Source: CATQHP01 sp965205595
GTDB taxonomy: Bacteria; Acidobacteriota; Terriglobia; Bryobacterales; UBA6623
NCBI GenBank assembly: GCA_965205595.1
Contig: CBDBHI010000018.1
Coordinates: 62,001-126,000 of the forward strand
Direction of reading: 5' to 3'
Length of the DNA stretch: 64,000 nucleotides
The notes beneath the pieces are model-generated. The model was not told the DNA's origin. It did not search any database and worked only from the letters and a program-made list of their open reading frames with translations. How positions within the stretch are numbered: the stretch's first letter is position 1; each line of letters begins with the position of its first letter. The position numbers and the translations under genes were made by a program. Shown here piece by piece: positions 43,693 to 52,967 of the stretch.

Positions 43693-43716
43693 TCGGCCGG
43701 TCGAGTGACCGGCCGA
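43693..43716. terminator. Bidirectional hairpin between convergent genes
   Basis: A perfect ten-pair stem TCGGCCGGTC / GACCGGCCGA around GAGT, between the fusion gene and the RRM gene which converge on it. The T-tracts are weak on both sides (CTGATTCTTTATTC on plus; TCCATTTTA on minus), so it may be an inefficient terminator. Confidence 0.55.
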
Positions 43717-43737
43717 CTGATTCTTTATTCGAGGTTC

Positions 43738-44028
43738 TTACCAGCGACCGCCGCCGCCGCCGCCACCGCCACCGAAGTTTTCACGGCGAGGACGTGCCTC
43801 GTTTACGTTCAACTGGCGACCGTCTAACGCGGCACCATTGGTTTCCTCAATCGCACGATCTCCTTCGTCATCGTTTTCCATTTCAACGAATCCGAAACCA
43901 CGCGAACGACCGGTATCACGGTCTGTGATGATCTTGACGCGTGCAACCGCGCCATACTGCTCAAAAAGACTCTGCAGTCCGTCCTCGGTAGCCGAGTACG
44001 GCAAATTTCCAACAAAAATATTCTTCAC
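43738..44028 (-). CDS. RRM-type glycine-rich RNA-binding protein
   Basis: A 96-residue RNA-binding protein starting at GTG 44028, after an AAAGGATC ribosome site. Its RRM has RNP2 IFVGNLPY (about residues 4-11) and RNP1 RGFGFVEM (about 43-50), and ends in a GGGGGGGGRW tail. Bacterial RRM proteins of this size are often cold-induced RNA chaperones. It converges with the topoisomerase/RecQ gene. Confidence 0.93.
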   Translation of the reverse strand: MKNIFVGNLPYSATEDGLQSLFEQYGAVARVKIITDRDTGRSRGFGFVEMENDDEGDRAIEETNGAALDGRQLNVNEARPRRENFGGGGGGGGGRW

Positions 44029-44266
44029 AACGATCCTTTCAGAAAGGAGGCCTAGAAAATCTCGGGAACGAAAAAACGAGGGGGGAGATTCAACAATGAA
44101 CTCGCCAACTCTTCTTCAGGCCTCGATGGCCAAGACTTATCTCCACGCTTCAGTGTAGCACTGGATTCTAGCAACAGTACAATTAAGTTTCTGTTTATTG
44201 ATAATCGCCCTGGAAGCGTCAGAAAGATTTCAGACGCCCATCTGGGCTCGAATCGAAAATATCGCA

Positions 44267-44872
44267 ATGGATTTATCGTGTACGTGTGGCGAGCGCTTAC
44301 CGCCGAGGGCGAACTTTTGCCCCAATTGCGCCAAGCCTACCGGCGCACTTCCTAACATAGAACCTGATCCGCCGGCGCCCGTCGAAGACCCCATCCCGGT
44401 CGTCGCCGAGGAGCCTGAAATTGGCAGTGTTGAAAACATTCGCGCCGCGATATTTCCCGCCGGCCTGGCTGCGTTCCTCTCGTCAATCCCCTTCGTCGGA
44501 TTTCTTTGTTTCATCTGGTACCCGTTGGCGGGGTTTGTTACCGTCTTCGCGTTTCGTCGTCGGTTGGGCGCAACACCGCCGCTGAGAAAAGCGATCGGGC
44601 TCGGCGCACTAACAGGGCTGCTGAGCTTTGTGATCACGTTGGTGTTACAGGCGATCAGTTTCTTGATGGCCGGGCAAGGCGAGATCATGGAGGCGCTGCG
44701 CAAGCAGGCGGCTGGATTTGGCGGCGGAGAAGAAGTTGCAAAATTCTTCGAAAGTCCAGCCCTAGTAGGGGCGGCAATAATTGTTGGGCTCGTGATTCAG
44801 TCCGTCGCCGCGGTTGGTTTCAGCGCCGTAGGGGGAGCCCTCGCCGCGAAAATTCTTGACGATGAAAACTGA
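44267..44872 (+). CDS. Zinc-ribbon membrane protein
   Basis: A 201-residue protein from the ATG at 44267; an earlier frame to 44198 lacks support. The N-terminus has a zinc ribbon (CTCGERLPPRANFCPNCAK), then an acidic, proline-rich linker (about residues 32-60) and three or four membrane spans (from about 65). Zinc-ribbon plus membrane proteins of this kind are frequent and uncharacterised; the ribbon probably faces the cytoplasm. A MerR-TPR gene follows on the same strand. Confidence 0.75.
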   Translation: MDLSCTCGERLPPRANFCPNCAKPTGALPNIEPDPPAPVEDPIPVVAEEPEIGSVENIRAAIFPAGLAAFLSSIPFVGFLCFIWYPLAGFVTVFAFRRRLGATPPLRKAIGLGALTGLLSFVITLVLQAISFLMAGQGEIMEALRKQAAGFGGGEEVAKFFESPALVGAAIIVGLVIQSVAAVGFSAVGGALAAKILDDEN

Positions 44873-44932
44873 GGCCGCGGCGCGCGGCCAATTTACCCTT
44901 CAGCAATCGTCCGCGTGCGTTAAACTTTGCGG

Positions 44933-45874
44933 GTGGGATCGGATAAGGCGACGGCGTATTCTCGTGCCGAAGTACGCCGTATTCTCAAGATCAATGAGAA
45001 CCGCCTGCGCTCATGGGAGCGCATGGGTCTCTGCAAGCCGCAACAGCGTTTTGAATTCGCCGACCTGATCGCGCTAAAGACCCTTCAGAAGCTTCGCGAA
45101 AATCGCATTCCGGCCGAACGCATCGAGCAGTCGTTGGAGTCGTTGCGCGAAAAACTCTCAGGTATCGACCATCCGCTATGGGAGTTGAAGATTGTTTCCG
45201 ATGGTCGCAGGGTTGCTGTCGAACTGCCAGGCGGCAAGATGGAAGCCCTCACGGGCCAGATGCTGTTTAACTTTGAGGCGTCGACTCTTCGTCCCGTAGC
45301 CACGTTCGAGGATCCTAAGCAACCGCGAAACGATGTTCATCGCGTCGAAAAATCAGAACTCTGGTTCCAAAAAGGGCTGGAACGCGAGGAAAAAGGCGAG
45401 CCACCCGAATCTATCGTCGACGCCTACTCCCAGGCGCTTGACCTTAATCCCAACGCGGCCGGGGCGTGGATCAACATCGGAACGGTGCACTATCGCGAGG
45501 GCGATTTGCGCGAAGCGGAGTTCAGCTACCGCCAAGGTCTCAAGGTGTTCCCCGACTACGCGCTGGCGCATTTTAATCTGGGCAATATTTGCGAAGAGAT
45601 GGGCCGTCTCGAAGAAGCGGATGACCACTACAAGGCCGCGATTTCGCTTGACGACGCTTACCCCGACGCACACTACAACCTAGCCCTGGTGAAGGAGCGG
45701 CTCGACCAGCCAATGGCCGCGGCGAAGCATTGGCGCCGCTATCTTGATCTCGACCCGGCAAGCCCGTGGTCGCACATCGCGCGCCAACAACTAGATTCGT
45801 TGCTCAAAGTCACCAAGGGCGGGGGGGCGGCCGGAAAATCAGCCGCGCCCCGACCGCTCAACCTTCGCGGTTAG
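44933..45874 (+). CDS. MerR-type HTH and TPR protein
   Basis: About 313 residues from GTG 44933 (TTG at 44927 is also possible). The N-terminus is a winged-helix MerR-like DNA-binding domain (YSRAEVRRILKINENRLRSW, then a helix ending SLESLREKLSG). After a spacer comes a TPR array (about 140-290: AWINIGTVHYREGDLREAE, AHFNLGNICEEMGRLEEAD, AHYNLALVKERLDQPMAAA). HTH-TPR proteins occur widely in Acidobacteriota. A role as regulator whose activity is set by a bound partner is inferred. The tail is Gly/Ala/Pro-rich. Confidence 0.85.
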   Translation: MGSDKATAYSRAEVRRILKINENRLRSWERMGLCKPQQRFEFADLIALKTLQKLRENRIPAERIEQSLESLREKLSGIDHPLWELKIVSDGRRVAVELPGGKMEALTGQMLFNFEASTLRPVATFEDPKQPRNDVHRVEKSELWFQKGLEREEKGEPPESIVDAYSQALDLNPNAAGAWINIGTVHYREGDLREAEFSYRQGLKVFPDYALAHFNLGNICEEMGRLEEADDHYKAAISLDDAYPDAHYNLALVKERLDQPMAAAKHWRRYLDLDPASPWSHIARQQLDSLLKVTKGGGAAGKSAAPRPLNLRG

Positions 45875-45881
45875 GGGCGCG

Positions 45882-46051
45882 AGCCCGCATTTCTCACCAG
45901 GCAACGGTGAAAGTACGCGTTAGGCGCGCCAATACTTCGTTGTGCTTGCTTGCCGTGCTCGACGTACCGCAAGAGTACGCCTGCGCGCGCCAAGTGTCGC
46001 GCGCCTCGTATTGACGCACCTTCGCTCGCTGCCTGGTGAGAAATGCGGGCT
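45882..46051. repeat. Palindromic repeat element with 22-bp perfect inverted ends
   Basis: A perfect 22-base inverted repeat, left at 45882-45903 (begins AGCCCGCATTTCTCACCAGG) and right at 46030-46051, encloses 126 bases that also show internal GCGCGCC/GGCGCGC pairing. It starts just after the MerR-TPR stop and its right arm covers the stop codon of the small minus-strand gene. It could form a large hairpin. A weaker copy is seen near 46930-47075 (GAGAAGTGCGGGCTAG). Confidence 0.75.
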
Positions 46052-46199
46052 AGTCAAACTCTCCACGTTGATCGCGTAATTTGCGTTCCTGCCGCGAGGT
46101 TTCGCGCTTATCTTTCATTGGGCCGGCGCCAGAACTTTTCGCCAGTTTCGCAGCGAGGTTGCGCTTTTTCAGAACCACTTTCTTGGGTCGTTTCGCCAT
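46050..46199 (-). CDS. Small basic protein, 49 residues
   Basis: Read directly on the minus strand, an ATG at 46199 opens a 49-residue frame: MAKRPKKVVLKKRNLAAKLA, then KSSGAGPMKDKRETSRQERK and the end LRDQRGEFD. About two fifths of residues are Lys or Arg. It is divergent from the HAD gene 24 bases away. It is below common gene-caller length limits. Such tiny basic proteins often bind RNA or ribosomes, but nothing here shows it; I only infer coding from the even, biased composition and clear ends. The stop falls in the right arm of the palindromic repeat. Confidence 0.55.
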   Translation of the reverse strand: MAKRPKKVVLKKRNLAAKLAKSSGAGPMKDKRETSRQERKLRDQRGEFD

Positions 46200-46223
46200 T
46201 ACTGATTCGCTACCATTTCGTGA

Positions 46224-46931
46224 ATGAGCAACCCGCTAGCACGAGTACACACCCTAACGTTTGACATCTTCGGAACCGTACTCGATTTGACCGGCAGCAT
46301 CGTCCCGGTCGTCACAGACTATCTTGCCTCGAAAAACTCCGATGTCGACCCCCAACAGTTCTGGATCGACTGGAGAGGTCGGCAGCGGCTCGAACAGCAC
46401 CAAGACACGATTCTCATGCTAGGCCACGCCGGCTATCTTGAGGTCGCTCGACGTGCCTTACTCTTTACTTTACGACGTTGCAACATTGATTTTAGTGACG
46501 GCGAATCCGAAGAAATCGTCAAGGTGTTTGAGCGATTGCAACCGTTTGAGGACGCACGAATCGGCCTGCAAGCACTTAGTGAACATTACAAACTAGTCGC
46601 CCTTTCAAACGGAAACCAGTGGCTCATCGACCACTTGACCGAGAACAATATCGGCGTGAAGTTCGACGGCTGTCTCTCCGTCGAAAGCGTCGGCCGGTTC
46701 AAGCCGCACCCCTCGGTCTACCGCATGGCCGCGACCAAACTCGACTGCGCACCCGGCGAGATCATGATGGTCGCAGCGCATTCGTTCGACATCCTAGGCG
46801 CCCGCGCCTGCGGTTTCAGAGGGACTTTCGTCAATCGCTACAAGCTGCCGTACGAAGAATCGAAACTACAACCTGATCTCGTAGTCAACGACTTTGTGGA
46901 ACTAGCTGAACGCTTAGCCGCGTATCGCTAG
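46224..46931 (+). CDS. Haloacid dehalogenase-type HAD hydrolase
   Basis: A 235-residue HAD-superfamily hydrolase of the type II haloacid dehalogenase group. The nucleophile is Asp14 in TFDIFGTVLD; motif II is in LVALSNGN, motif III near GRFKPHPSVY (Lys), motif IV in MMVAAHSFDILGARACG. The insert with WRGRQRLEQ and the cap domain (about residues 30-110) matches L-2-haloacid dehalogenases. Substrate cannot be fixed; small phosphate or halo-acids are possible. It starts 24 bases from the small basic gene. Confidence 0.88.
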   Translation: MSNPLARVHTLTFDIFGTVLDLTGSIVPVVTDYLASKNSDVDPQQFWIDWRGRQRLEQHQDTILMLGHAGYLEVARRALLFTLRRCNIDFSDGESEEIVKVFERLQPFEDARIGLQALSEHYKLVALSNGNQWLIDHLTENNIGVKFDGCLSVESVGRFKPHPSVYRMAATKLDCAPGEIMMVAAHSFDILGARACGFRGTFVNRYKLPYEESKLQPDLVVNDFVELAERLAAYR

Positions 46932-46971
46932 TCCGCGCTTTCCTCGGGCTCCGTAGCTATTTCGAAAGAAA

Positions 46972-46991
46972 GCGTGGACTTCCGTCCACGC
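46972..46991. terminator. Hairpin after the HAD gene
   Basis: A perfect eight-pair stem, GCGTGGAC / GTCCACGC, around TTCC, 41 bases after the stop, followed on the plus strand only by CTCTTCT. It may be a weak terminator. Confidence 0.4.
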
Positions 46992-47103
46992 CTCTTCTGC
47001 TGACCTCGAATGACGTTGCAGCCGGGTGACGTCATCAAAGTAGCCGTGGCGAGAAGTGCGGGCTAGCTGGGCAGACGACCTACAATAGTTGCCGGTAGCC
47101 GGC

Positions 47104-49800
47104 ATGAAAAAAATCCACCTCTTCCTGCTAGTTTCGATCTCGGCGACGCTGGCCGTGGCCCAAGTTGACACATCGAAGCTAGCACCCCCGGTCGATCGCC
47201 AGATCGACTTTCTCAGAGACGTCGACCCCATATTCAAACAACGCTGCTACATGTGCCACGGCGACGATGCGGTGATGAACGGCTACAGCTTGTGGCGCAG
47301 CAAAGACGCCATGCGCGGCGGCTACTCAGGGCTCCCGGCGATCATCAACAAAGACAGCGCTAACAGCCGCCTGATCCACATCGTTTCGGGCCTCGAAGAA
47401 AAACTCATCATGCCGCCTGTCGGTGGCAAACTCTCAGACGACGAGATCGGCATCCTGCGAGCCTGGATCGACCAAGGGACGAAGTACGCCTCCACCCGAT
47501 TCGACGACAGTATCAAGGCCGACGAGCAGCCCTGGCTGCACATGGACTACGGCCCCGTAATCTCGGCCAGTATCACCGTGCGCGAGCCCGACGACCCTCG
47601 CGCCGACAAGGGCCCCGATGACAACATTACATACAAGGCGCACGCCATTCTGTTCGACGACAAGCGCGAGTCGGGCGTCATCTTCGACACTGAGCTTCTA
47701 CGCCTGTCGGCGGGCTGGATGGGCAGCCCCCTGGCGTTGACCGGCACGGTCTATGACTGGAAGCACGGCCCGCACCCGCACCTCTCCACGTCGCCAACGT
47801 TTGAAACACCGGTAGCGCCCGGCTGGGCGCGCGAGGGCAGTTTTTCCGACCCTCGCGAAGAGGGCTTCGGACCACTACCCTCTGACTGGGCAAAATATCG
47901 CGGCCTCTACATCTACGGCGAAAAAGTCATCCTGAGCTACACCGTCGGCAGAACGAACGTTCTCGAACTACCCGCGATCAGCCGCGACTGGGGAGTCGAT
48001 CTACTTAGCCGCACGATCGAAATCGGACCGACCAGGGAACCGCTACTGCTCGAAGTCGCCGGCGTCAAGGGCGCGTCGGCCCGCCAGTTGTCGATCAAAA
48101 AGATGACCCCAGGCAGCGGCCCAGCAGTCGAGCACGTGGTGCATCTCGAAACGGCTCCGGGCGCAGGCACCGCCGTCGGTGTTGTGGGTATCAGCAAGAA
48201 AGCCAAATGGGATCTCTCCACCGAAGGCAACGTTCGGCTGCGTATTCCAGCCTCTGGCGACGAGCAACGCTTCACAATTTATCTCGGGAGCATGGGCAGC
48301 GATCGCATGGGCGCGTTTGGCGGGGCCCTGCGCAACGCTCCCCGCGCCGAACGCATCGAGCCCTACACCCGAGGCGGCTCGGCAAAGTACCGCAAGACCG
48401 TAACAACCAAGGGAAAGCTAGGCAGCGACGCCGGCCCCTGGGCAGTTGACGAGATCACGCTGCCGTTTGAGAACCCGTGGGATTCTTGGATCCGCCCAGG
48501 CGACTTCGACTTCTTCGACGATGACCGCGCGGTCGTAACTACTTGGTCGGGCGATGTCTGGATCGTCGACGGCGTTGACGACGATCTCGACGAGCTGACG
48601 TGGCGGCGGTTCGCGGTCGGCTTCCACCAACCTCAAGGTGTCGAGGTCGTCGACGGAAAGGTCTACGTACTCGACCGCAATCAGATCACAATCCTCCACG
48701 ATCTCAACAACGATGGCGAAGCCGATTTCTACGAAAACTTCAACAACGACTTTCACGCCACGCACCATTTCCACGAGTTCACGTTCGATCTCGATCGCGA
48801 CCGTGAAGGCAATTTTTACTTTGCCAAGGCCGGACGCCATGCGCTTCCCGCCAAGGTCAAGCATCACGGCACGATCATGAAGGTCGACCCCGAGGGCAAA
48901 AACCTCGAAGTCGTTTGCGGCGGCTTCCGTGTTCCTAACGGCGTCGCGCTCGGACCGAACGGCGAGATTACGACCTCCGATCAAGAGGGCCACTGGATAC
49001 CCTCGACCCGCGTCAACTTCTGCACGCCCGGCAGCTTCCACGGCTACATGTGGGGCGGCGGCGTCGACCCCGATCGCAAAGACTATGACGATCCGATCGC
49101 CTGGCTACCGATTTCCGTTGATAACTCGGGCGCCGGTCAAGCCTGGGTCGACAACGATAAGTGGGGGCCGTTCAAAGGTCACCTGGTTCACTCGACGTTT
49201 GGGCGAGGCAAGCTTTTCTTGATGCTGATGGAGAAGGTCAATGGCAAGGTGCAAGGCGGAGCGGTCGAGTTTCCGCTCGACTTTGACGCCGGCCTAATGC
49301 GTCCCGACTTCCGCCCCAAAGATGGCAATCTGTACCTCACCGGACTCTACGGCTGGGGGACTAAGCGAAAGGCCGTTGGCGGGTTTTTCCGTACCCGTTA
49401 CACCGGCAAGCGGGTCCTGATTCCCAGCGCGTTGCACGTCAGCCGCAAGGGAATCGACGTGACGTATCTCGAGGAGCTGGACCGCGAGTCCGCCGAAGAT
49501 GTCAGCAATTACGAGGTCCGCCGCTGGAACTACAAATGGCTCAGCCGCTACGGCTCTGATCTTTGGAAACTCAACGGCGAACAAGGAACCGAGGGAATGA
49601 CTGTACGCTCAGCGAAACTTCTGCCCGACGGCAAGACGGTTCGCATCGAAGTCGATGACCTGCGGCGAGTCATGCAGATGCAAACAAAAATCAACATCCG
49701 CAGCGCCGCCGGCGAGACCATTCAATCCGAAATCAGCCACTCGATCCACACCTTGGCGGACGAACCAGGCGAAACCTTCACGGTCGATTACGGCCCATAA
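47104..49800 (+). CDS. Planctomycete-type cytochrome c and beta-propeller protein
   Basis: An 898-residue secreted protein from ATG 47104 (signal peptide to about residue 21, ending in LAVAQ). A PSCyt1-type haem domain comes first: PIFKQRCYMCHGDDAVMNGY (CxxCH about residues 46-50) and IMPPVGGKLSDDEI. A middle part of mixed strands (about 130-440) is followed by a propeller-like half with DLNNDGEADFYENFNNDF and a GDFDFFDDDRAVVTTWSGD beta-strand pattern. Similar large haem-plus-propeller proteins are typical of Planctomycetes, Verrucomicrobia and Acidobacteria. A secreted dehydrogenase or carbohydrate-handling role is proposed for these families, not proven. Confidence 0.88.
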   Translation: MKKIHLFLLVSISATLAVAQVDTSKLAPPVDRQIDFLRDVDPIFKQRCYMCHGDDAVMNGYSLWRSKDAMRGGYSGLPAIINKDSANSRLIHIVSGLEEKLIMPPVGGKLSDDEIGILRAWIDQGTKYASTRFDDSIKADEQPWLHMDYGPVISASITVREPDDPRADKGPDDNITYKAHAILFDDKRESGVIFDTELLRLSAGWMGSPLALTGTVYDWKHGPHPHLSTSPTFETPVAPGWAREGSFSDPREEGFGPLPSDWAKYRGLYIYGEKVILSYTVGRTNVLELPAISRDWGVDLLSRTIEIGPTREPLLLEVAGVKGASARQLSIKKMTPGSGPAVEHVVHLETAPGAGTAVGVVGISKKAKWDLSTEGNVRLRIPASGDEQRFTIYLGSMGSDRMGAFGGALRNAPRAERIEPYTRGGSAKYRKTVTTKGKLGSDAGPWAVDEITLPFENPWDSWIRPGDFDFFDDDRAVVTTWSGDVWIVDGVDDDLDELTWRRFAVGFHQPQGVEVVDGKVYVLDRNQITILHDLNNDGEADFYENFNNDFHATHHFHEFTFDLDRDREGNFYFAKAGRHALPAKVKHHGTIMKVDPEGKNLEVVCGGFRVPNGVALGPNGEITTSDQEGHWIPSTRVNFCTPGSFHGYMWGGGVDPDRKDYDDPIAWLPISVDNSGAGQAWVDNDKWGPFKGHLVHSTFGRGKLFLMLMEKVNGKVQGGAVEFPLDFDAGLMRPDFRPKDGNLYLTGLYGWGTKRKAVGGFFRTRYTGKRVLIPSALHVSRKGIDVTYLEELDRESAEDVSNYEVRRWNYKWLSRYGSDLWKLNGEQGTEGMTVRSAKLLPDGKTVRIEVDDLRRVMQMQTKINIRSAAGETIQSEISHSIHTLADEPGETFTVDYGP

Positions 49801-49854
49801 CCCAATCTTTCGGAACCCACTATCGGGCACCGTCGATTGCTAAACTCGTTGGCG

Positions 49855-50730
49855 ATGAAGCTCCGTTTTCTGATCGCATTTGTCGTACTAGCCGCTGGCG
49901 CGGTATCTGCCCAGGACCGCGAGTTCAAGCCTGATAAGCAAATCGTCTTCAAACAATTTGAGAAAGACCCACTGGAGCTGAATGTATTCCTCCCCGCGGG
50001 TTGGAGCGCCAACGACAAGCGCCCCGCGATCGTTTTCTTCTTCGGCGGTGGCTGGACGGGCGGTACCCCAGCACAGTTTTATGCTCACAGCCGCTACTTC
50101 TCGTCACGCGGAATGGTCGCCATCAGCGCGCAATATCGGACGAAGACTAGCCACGGCACTTCTCCATTTGAGTGCATCGTCGACGGTAAATCGGCAGTCC
50201 GCTGGGTACGCCAACACGCCGCCGAACTTGGCGTTGACCCTATTAAACTCGCAGCCGGCGGTGGCTCGGCCGGAGGGCACGTTGCAGCGACGACCGGGGT
50301 CCTCAAAGGTCTCGACGAAACGGGCGAGAACATGTCGATCAGCTCAATCCCAAACGCATTGGTGCTTTTTAATCCTGTAGTTGACACGACCAAGAAAGGC
50401 TACGGCGCCGAAAAACTGGGCAATCGCGTCACCGACGCTTCCCCTGTTCACCACGTAAGGGCGGGACTGCCACCGACCATCATCTTTCACGGGACCACCG
50501 ACACGACCGTGCCGTTTGAGAATGTCGAACGCTTTTGCGCGGAAATGAAAAAGGCGGGCAATCGCTGCGAACTGGTTCCATTCGACGGCCGCGCGCATGG
50601 ATTCTTTAACTACTTGCGCAGTCGCGTTTCCTACGCCACCAGTGTTTGGCACGCCGATCGTTTTCTAGCCTCACTGGGCTTCCTACGGGGCGAGCCGACG
50701 GTCGGACGTCCCGGCGACCCTACCTGGTAG
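49855..50730 (+). CDS. Secreted alpha/beta hydrolase (esterase, BD-FAE-like)
   Basis: A 291-residue secreted hydrolase from ATG 49855 (TTG 49837 is less likely), signal peptide to about residue 20. The alpha/beta-hydrolase features are an HGGG-like oxyanion loop FFFGGGWTGG, the nucleophile serine in GGGSAGGH, the Asp region FHGTTDTTVP and the His in AHGFFNYL. The best match is carboxylesterase/acetyl-xylan-type BD-FAE enzymes. It follows the cytochrome-propeller gene, which fits a set of secreted polysaccharide-active proteins. Confidence 0.88.
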   Translation: MKLRFLIAFVVLAAGAVSAQDREFKPDKQIVFKQFEKDPLELNVFLPAGWSANDKRPAIVFFFGGGWTGGTPAQFYAHSRYFSSRGMVAISAQYRTKTSHGTSPFECIVDGKSAVRWVRQHAAELGVDPIKLAAGGGSAGGHVAATTGVLKGLDETGENMSISSIPNALVLFNPVVDTTKKGYGAEKLGNRVTDASPVHHVRAGLPPTIIFHGTTDTTVPFENVERFCAEMKKAGNRCELVPFDGRAHGFFNYLRSRVSYATSVWHADRFLASLGFLRGEPTVGRPGDPTW

Positions 50731-50810
50731 CCACGAACACCCCGATCGAAACGCCAAATACCGGCTTCCCATCGACGAGTCAACGCACTTCGCTGGGCTA
50801 TCATGCCCTC

Positions 50811-52550
50811 ATGTTCCAGACCATCGCGCGCCGCTATTTTTATGTATTGCTAGTCGCGGCGATCAGCGCTCAAGCCCAGCACAGCCCGCCCAAGCGGCAA
50901 GTCCCCTCAGGCCCCGCGGACACCCTCTACTACAACGGCAAGATCATCACGATGTGGCCCGAACGCCCTGTCGTTGAGTCGATGACGGTAGCCGGTGGTC
51001 GCATCTTAGATGTCGGCGACACCCAAGTCACCGGTAGAAAGGCGGGCCCAAATACAAAGCAGATCGATCTGCAAGGGAAGACTGTGCTGCCTGGCCTGAT
51101 TGACAGCCACGTGCACCCGATCGGCGCGGCACTGGCGGAGAGCGGCGGTGTGATCCCGATCATGCACAAGTTTGCGGACGTAGAAGCGCACGTCAAACGC
51201 GAATTGACGTCAACCGACGGCCTCATCTTCGTTCCCAAGGTCTATTCCACCCGTCTCGTGGAACGCCGCTACCCAACGCGCTGGGAGATCGACGCGTACT
51301 CCGGCGCCCACCCCGTCATGCTCGACAACGGCTACGCGGCAGCTCTGAATTCCGCCGCCCTCGAGCTAGCCGGCATCTCGAAGCAGACGCCCGACCCTGA
51401 CAACGGAAAACTCATCCGCAACGAAAATGGCGAGCCAACCGGCCTGGTCATCGGTGCACGCCAACTCGTCTCTAAACTGCTTACCGTCAAGCGGTCCACT
51501 CACGCCGATCGCGTAAAAGCGCTAGGCGCCATGCAGCGCGCCTACAACCAAGTCGGCCTCACCAGCGTCGTCGACCGTAGTCAGAGGGCGGACGGCTTCA
51601 GGGCCTACCAGGACCTTTGGAGCGACGGCGCACTCACTGTTCGTACCTCCGTGACGCGCACGATTAACGCAGAGCAGCCGCTGGAAGACGTCAGGCGCGA
51701 CATTGAGAACATCGGCCCCGCCACCGGCTTTGGCGACGATCTATTCCGCGTCGGCTCACTCAAGATTTTCTTGGATGGCGGAATCCTACTTGGAACCGCT
51801 TACTTGCGAACCCCCTACGGCGAGCACACAGAAGTCTACGGCTACAGCGACCCCGACTACCGCGGTGTTCTCCGCGTGCCGGTTGAAAAGATCACCTCAA
51901 TTGTTGAACTAGCAGCCGAGCGAGGCTGGCAAATGACCGCCCATACAACCGGCGGCGGCTCAAGTGACGCGCTACTCACGGCTTACGAATCCGTGGATAA
52001 GAAATTCCCACTCAAAGACCGCCGCTTCGTACTGACCCACGTCAATTTTCCTAACGATGAAGCGATCGAGCGTGCCAAGAACTTGGGCGTCGTGCTGGAC
52101 ATGCAACCCGCCTGGTACCACCACGACGGCCCCGCACTTTCGAAAGTACTGGGCCCGGAGCGCATGGCATTCTTCCACCCCTACAAGTCAATCTTCGACG
52201 CCGGAGTGATCGTCGCGGGCGGCTCTGACCACATGATCAAGTTCGACTCGATTGAAGCTATCAACCCCTTCAACCCGTTCTTCGGCATCTGGATGGCCGT
52301 CAGCCGCAAAACCGCGGATGGCACGGTCTTCAACCCCGAGCAAAAGATCAGCCGCCAGCAAGCCCTAGAGATGTGGACGCTCAACGCCGCCTACGTCTCA
52401 TTCGACGAAGACATCAAGGGCTCACTAGAACCAGGGAAATACGCCGACTTCGCCATCATCGACCGTGATATTTTGACGTGCCCAGAAGACGAGATCCGCG
52501 AGATTAAGGTGCTCGAGACAGTGCTTGGCGGCCAGACGGTATTCAACTGA
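50811..52550 (+). CDS. Secreted amidohydrolase (YtcJ-like)
   Basis: A 579-residue amidohydrolase from ATG 50811, with a signal peptide (to about residue 21, AISAQAQ); an in-frame start at 50646 is unlikely. The YtcJ-like order is seen: LYYNGKIITMWPERPVV, metal site GLIDSHVHPIGAAL, a Trp/His set near TTGGGSSDALL, and GSDHMIKFDS near the C-terminus. Family members hydrolyse amides or related cyclic compounds, mostly with unknown substrates. It follows the hydrolase gene by 80 bases and could be co-transcribed. Confidence 0.88.
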   Translation: MFQTIARRYFYVLLVAAISAQAQHSPPKRQVPSGPADTLYYNGKIITMWPERPVVESMTVAGGRILDVGDTQVTGRKAGPNTKQIDLQGKTVLPGLIDSHVHPIGAALAESGGVIPIMHKFADVEAHVKRELTSTDGLIFVPKVYSTRLVERRYPTRWEIDAYSGAHPVMLDNGYAAALNSAALELAGISKQTPDPDNGKLIRNENGEPTGLVIGARQLVSKLLTVKRSTHADRVKALGAMQRAYNQVGLTSVVDRSQRADGFRAYQDLWSDGALTVRTSVTRTINAEQPLEDVRRDIENIGPATGFGDDLFRVGSLKIFLDGGILLGTAYLRTPYGEHTEVYGYSDPDYRGVLRVPVEKITSIVELAAERGWQMTAHTTGGGSSDALLTAYESVDKKFPLKDRRFVLTHVNFPNDEAIERAKNLGVVLDMQPAWYHHDGPALSKVLGPERMAFFHPYKSIFDAGVIVAGGSDHMIKFDSIEAINPFNPFFGIWMAVSRKTADGTVFNPEQKISRQQALEMWTLNAAYVSFDEDIKGSLEPGKYADFAIIDRDILTCPEDEIREIKVLETVLGGQTVFN

Positions 52551-52589
52551 GTATGTCGTCCAACGGGCGGTTGAACTAACGTCGTCTCT

Positions 52590-52967
52590 CTATCCCGCCG
52601 GCAATTCAACGTCCACATCGCAATTTCTGAAGTCGCGATCCAAGGTCACGATCGAGTAGCCGGTCGAGACGGCAAGCGCGTAGGCAAAACAGTCACGGAG
52701 ATTCAATGGAAACTGAAGACGAGCGACTGCGGCCACGTCCGCCTGAGACACATCAGGAGCTACCAGACTGATTGCCTTCTCAGCGATCGCTTGCTCGACC
52801 GCAGCAGCGAGCGTCGGCTGACGCTCCCGCACGATGATCAACATTTCCGCGTAGTTCACGGTGCTCATCACGAGCGGAGTCGAACTACCCGATAGCCGCT
52901 CCGCGACCCACTGGCCGTGCGTTTCCTCGAAAATGATTGCGAGTAGCGCCGAGGAGTCGATTACCAC
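52590..52967 (-). CDS. vapC: VapC-type PIN toxin
   Basis: A 125-residue PIN-domain ribonuclease. Acidic active-site positions are Asp4 in MVIDSSALLAI, Glu40 in NYAEMLIIV, Asp in LRDCFAYALA and Asp in VTLDRDF. Length fits VapC toxins, which cut RNA unless bound by VapB. It overlaps the antitoxin by seven bases. Confidence 0.88.
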   Translation of the reverse strand: MVIDSSALLAIIFEETHGQWVAERLSGSSTPLVMSTVNYAEMLIIVRERQPTLAAAVEQAIAEKAISLVAPDVSQADVAAVARLQFPLNLRDCFAYALAVSTGYSIVTLDRDFRNCDVDVELPAG

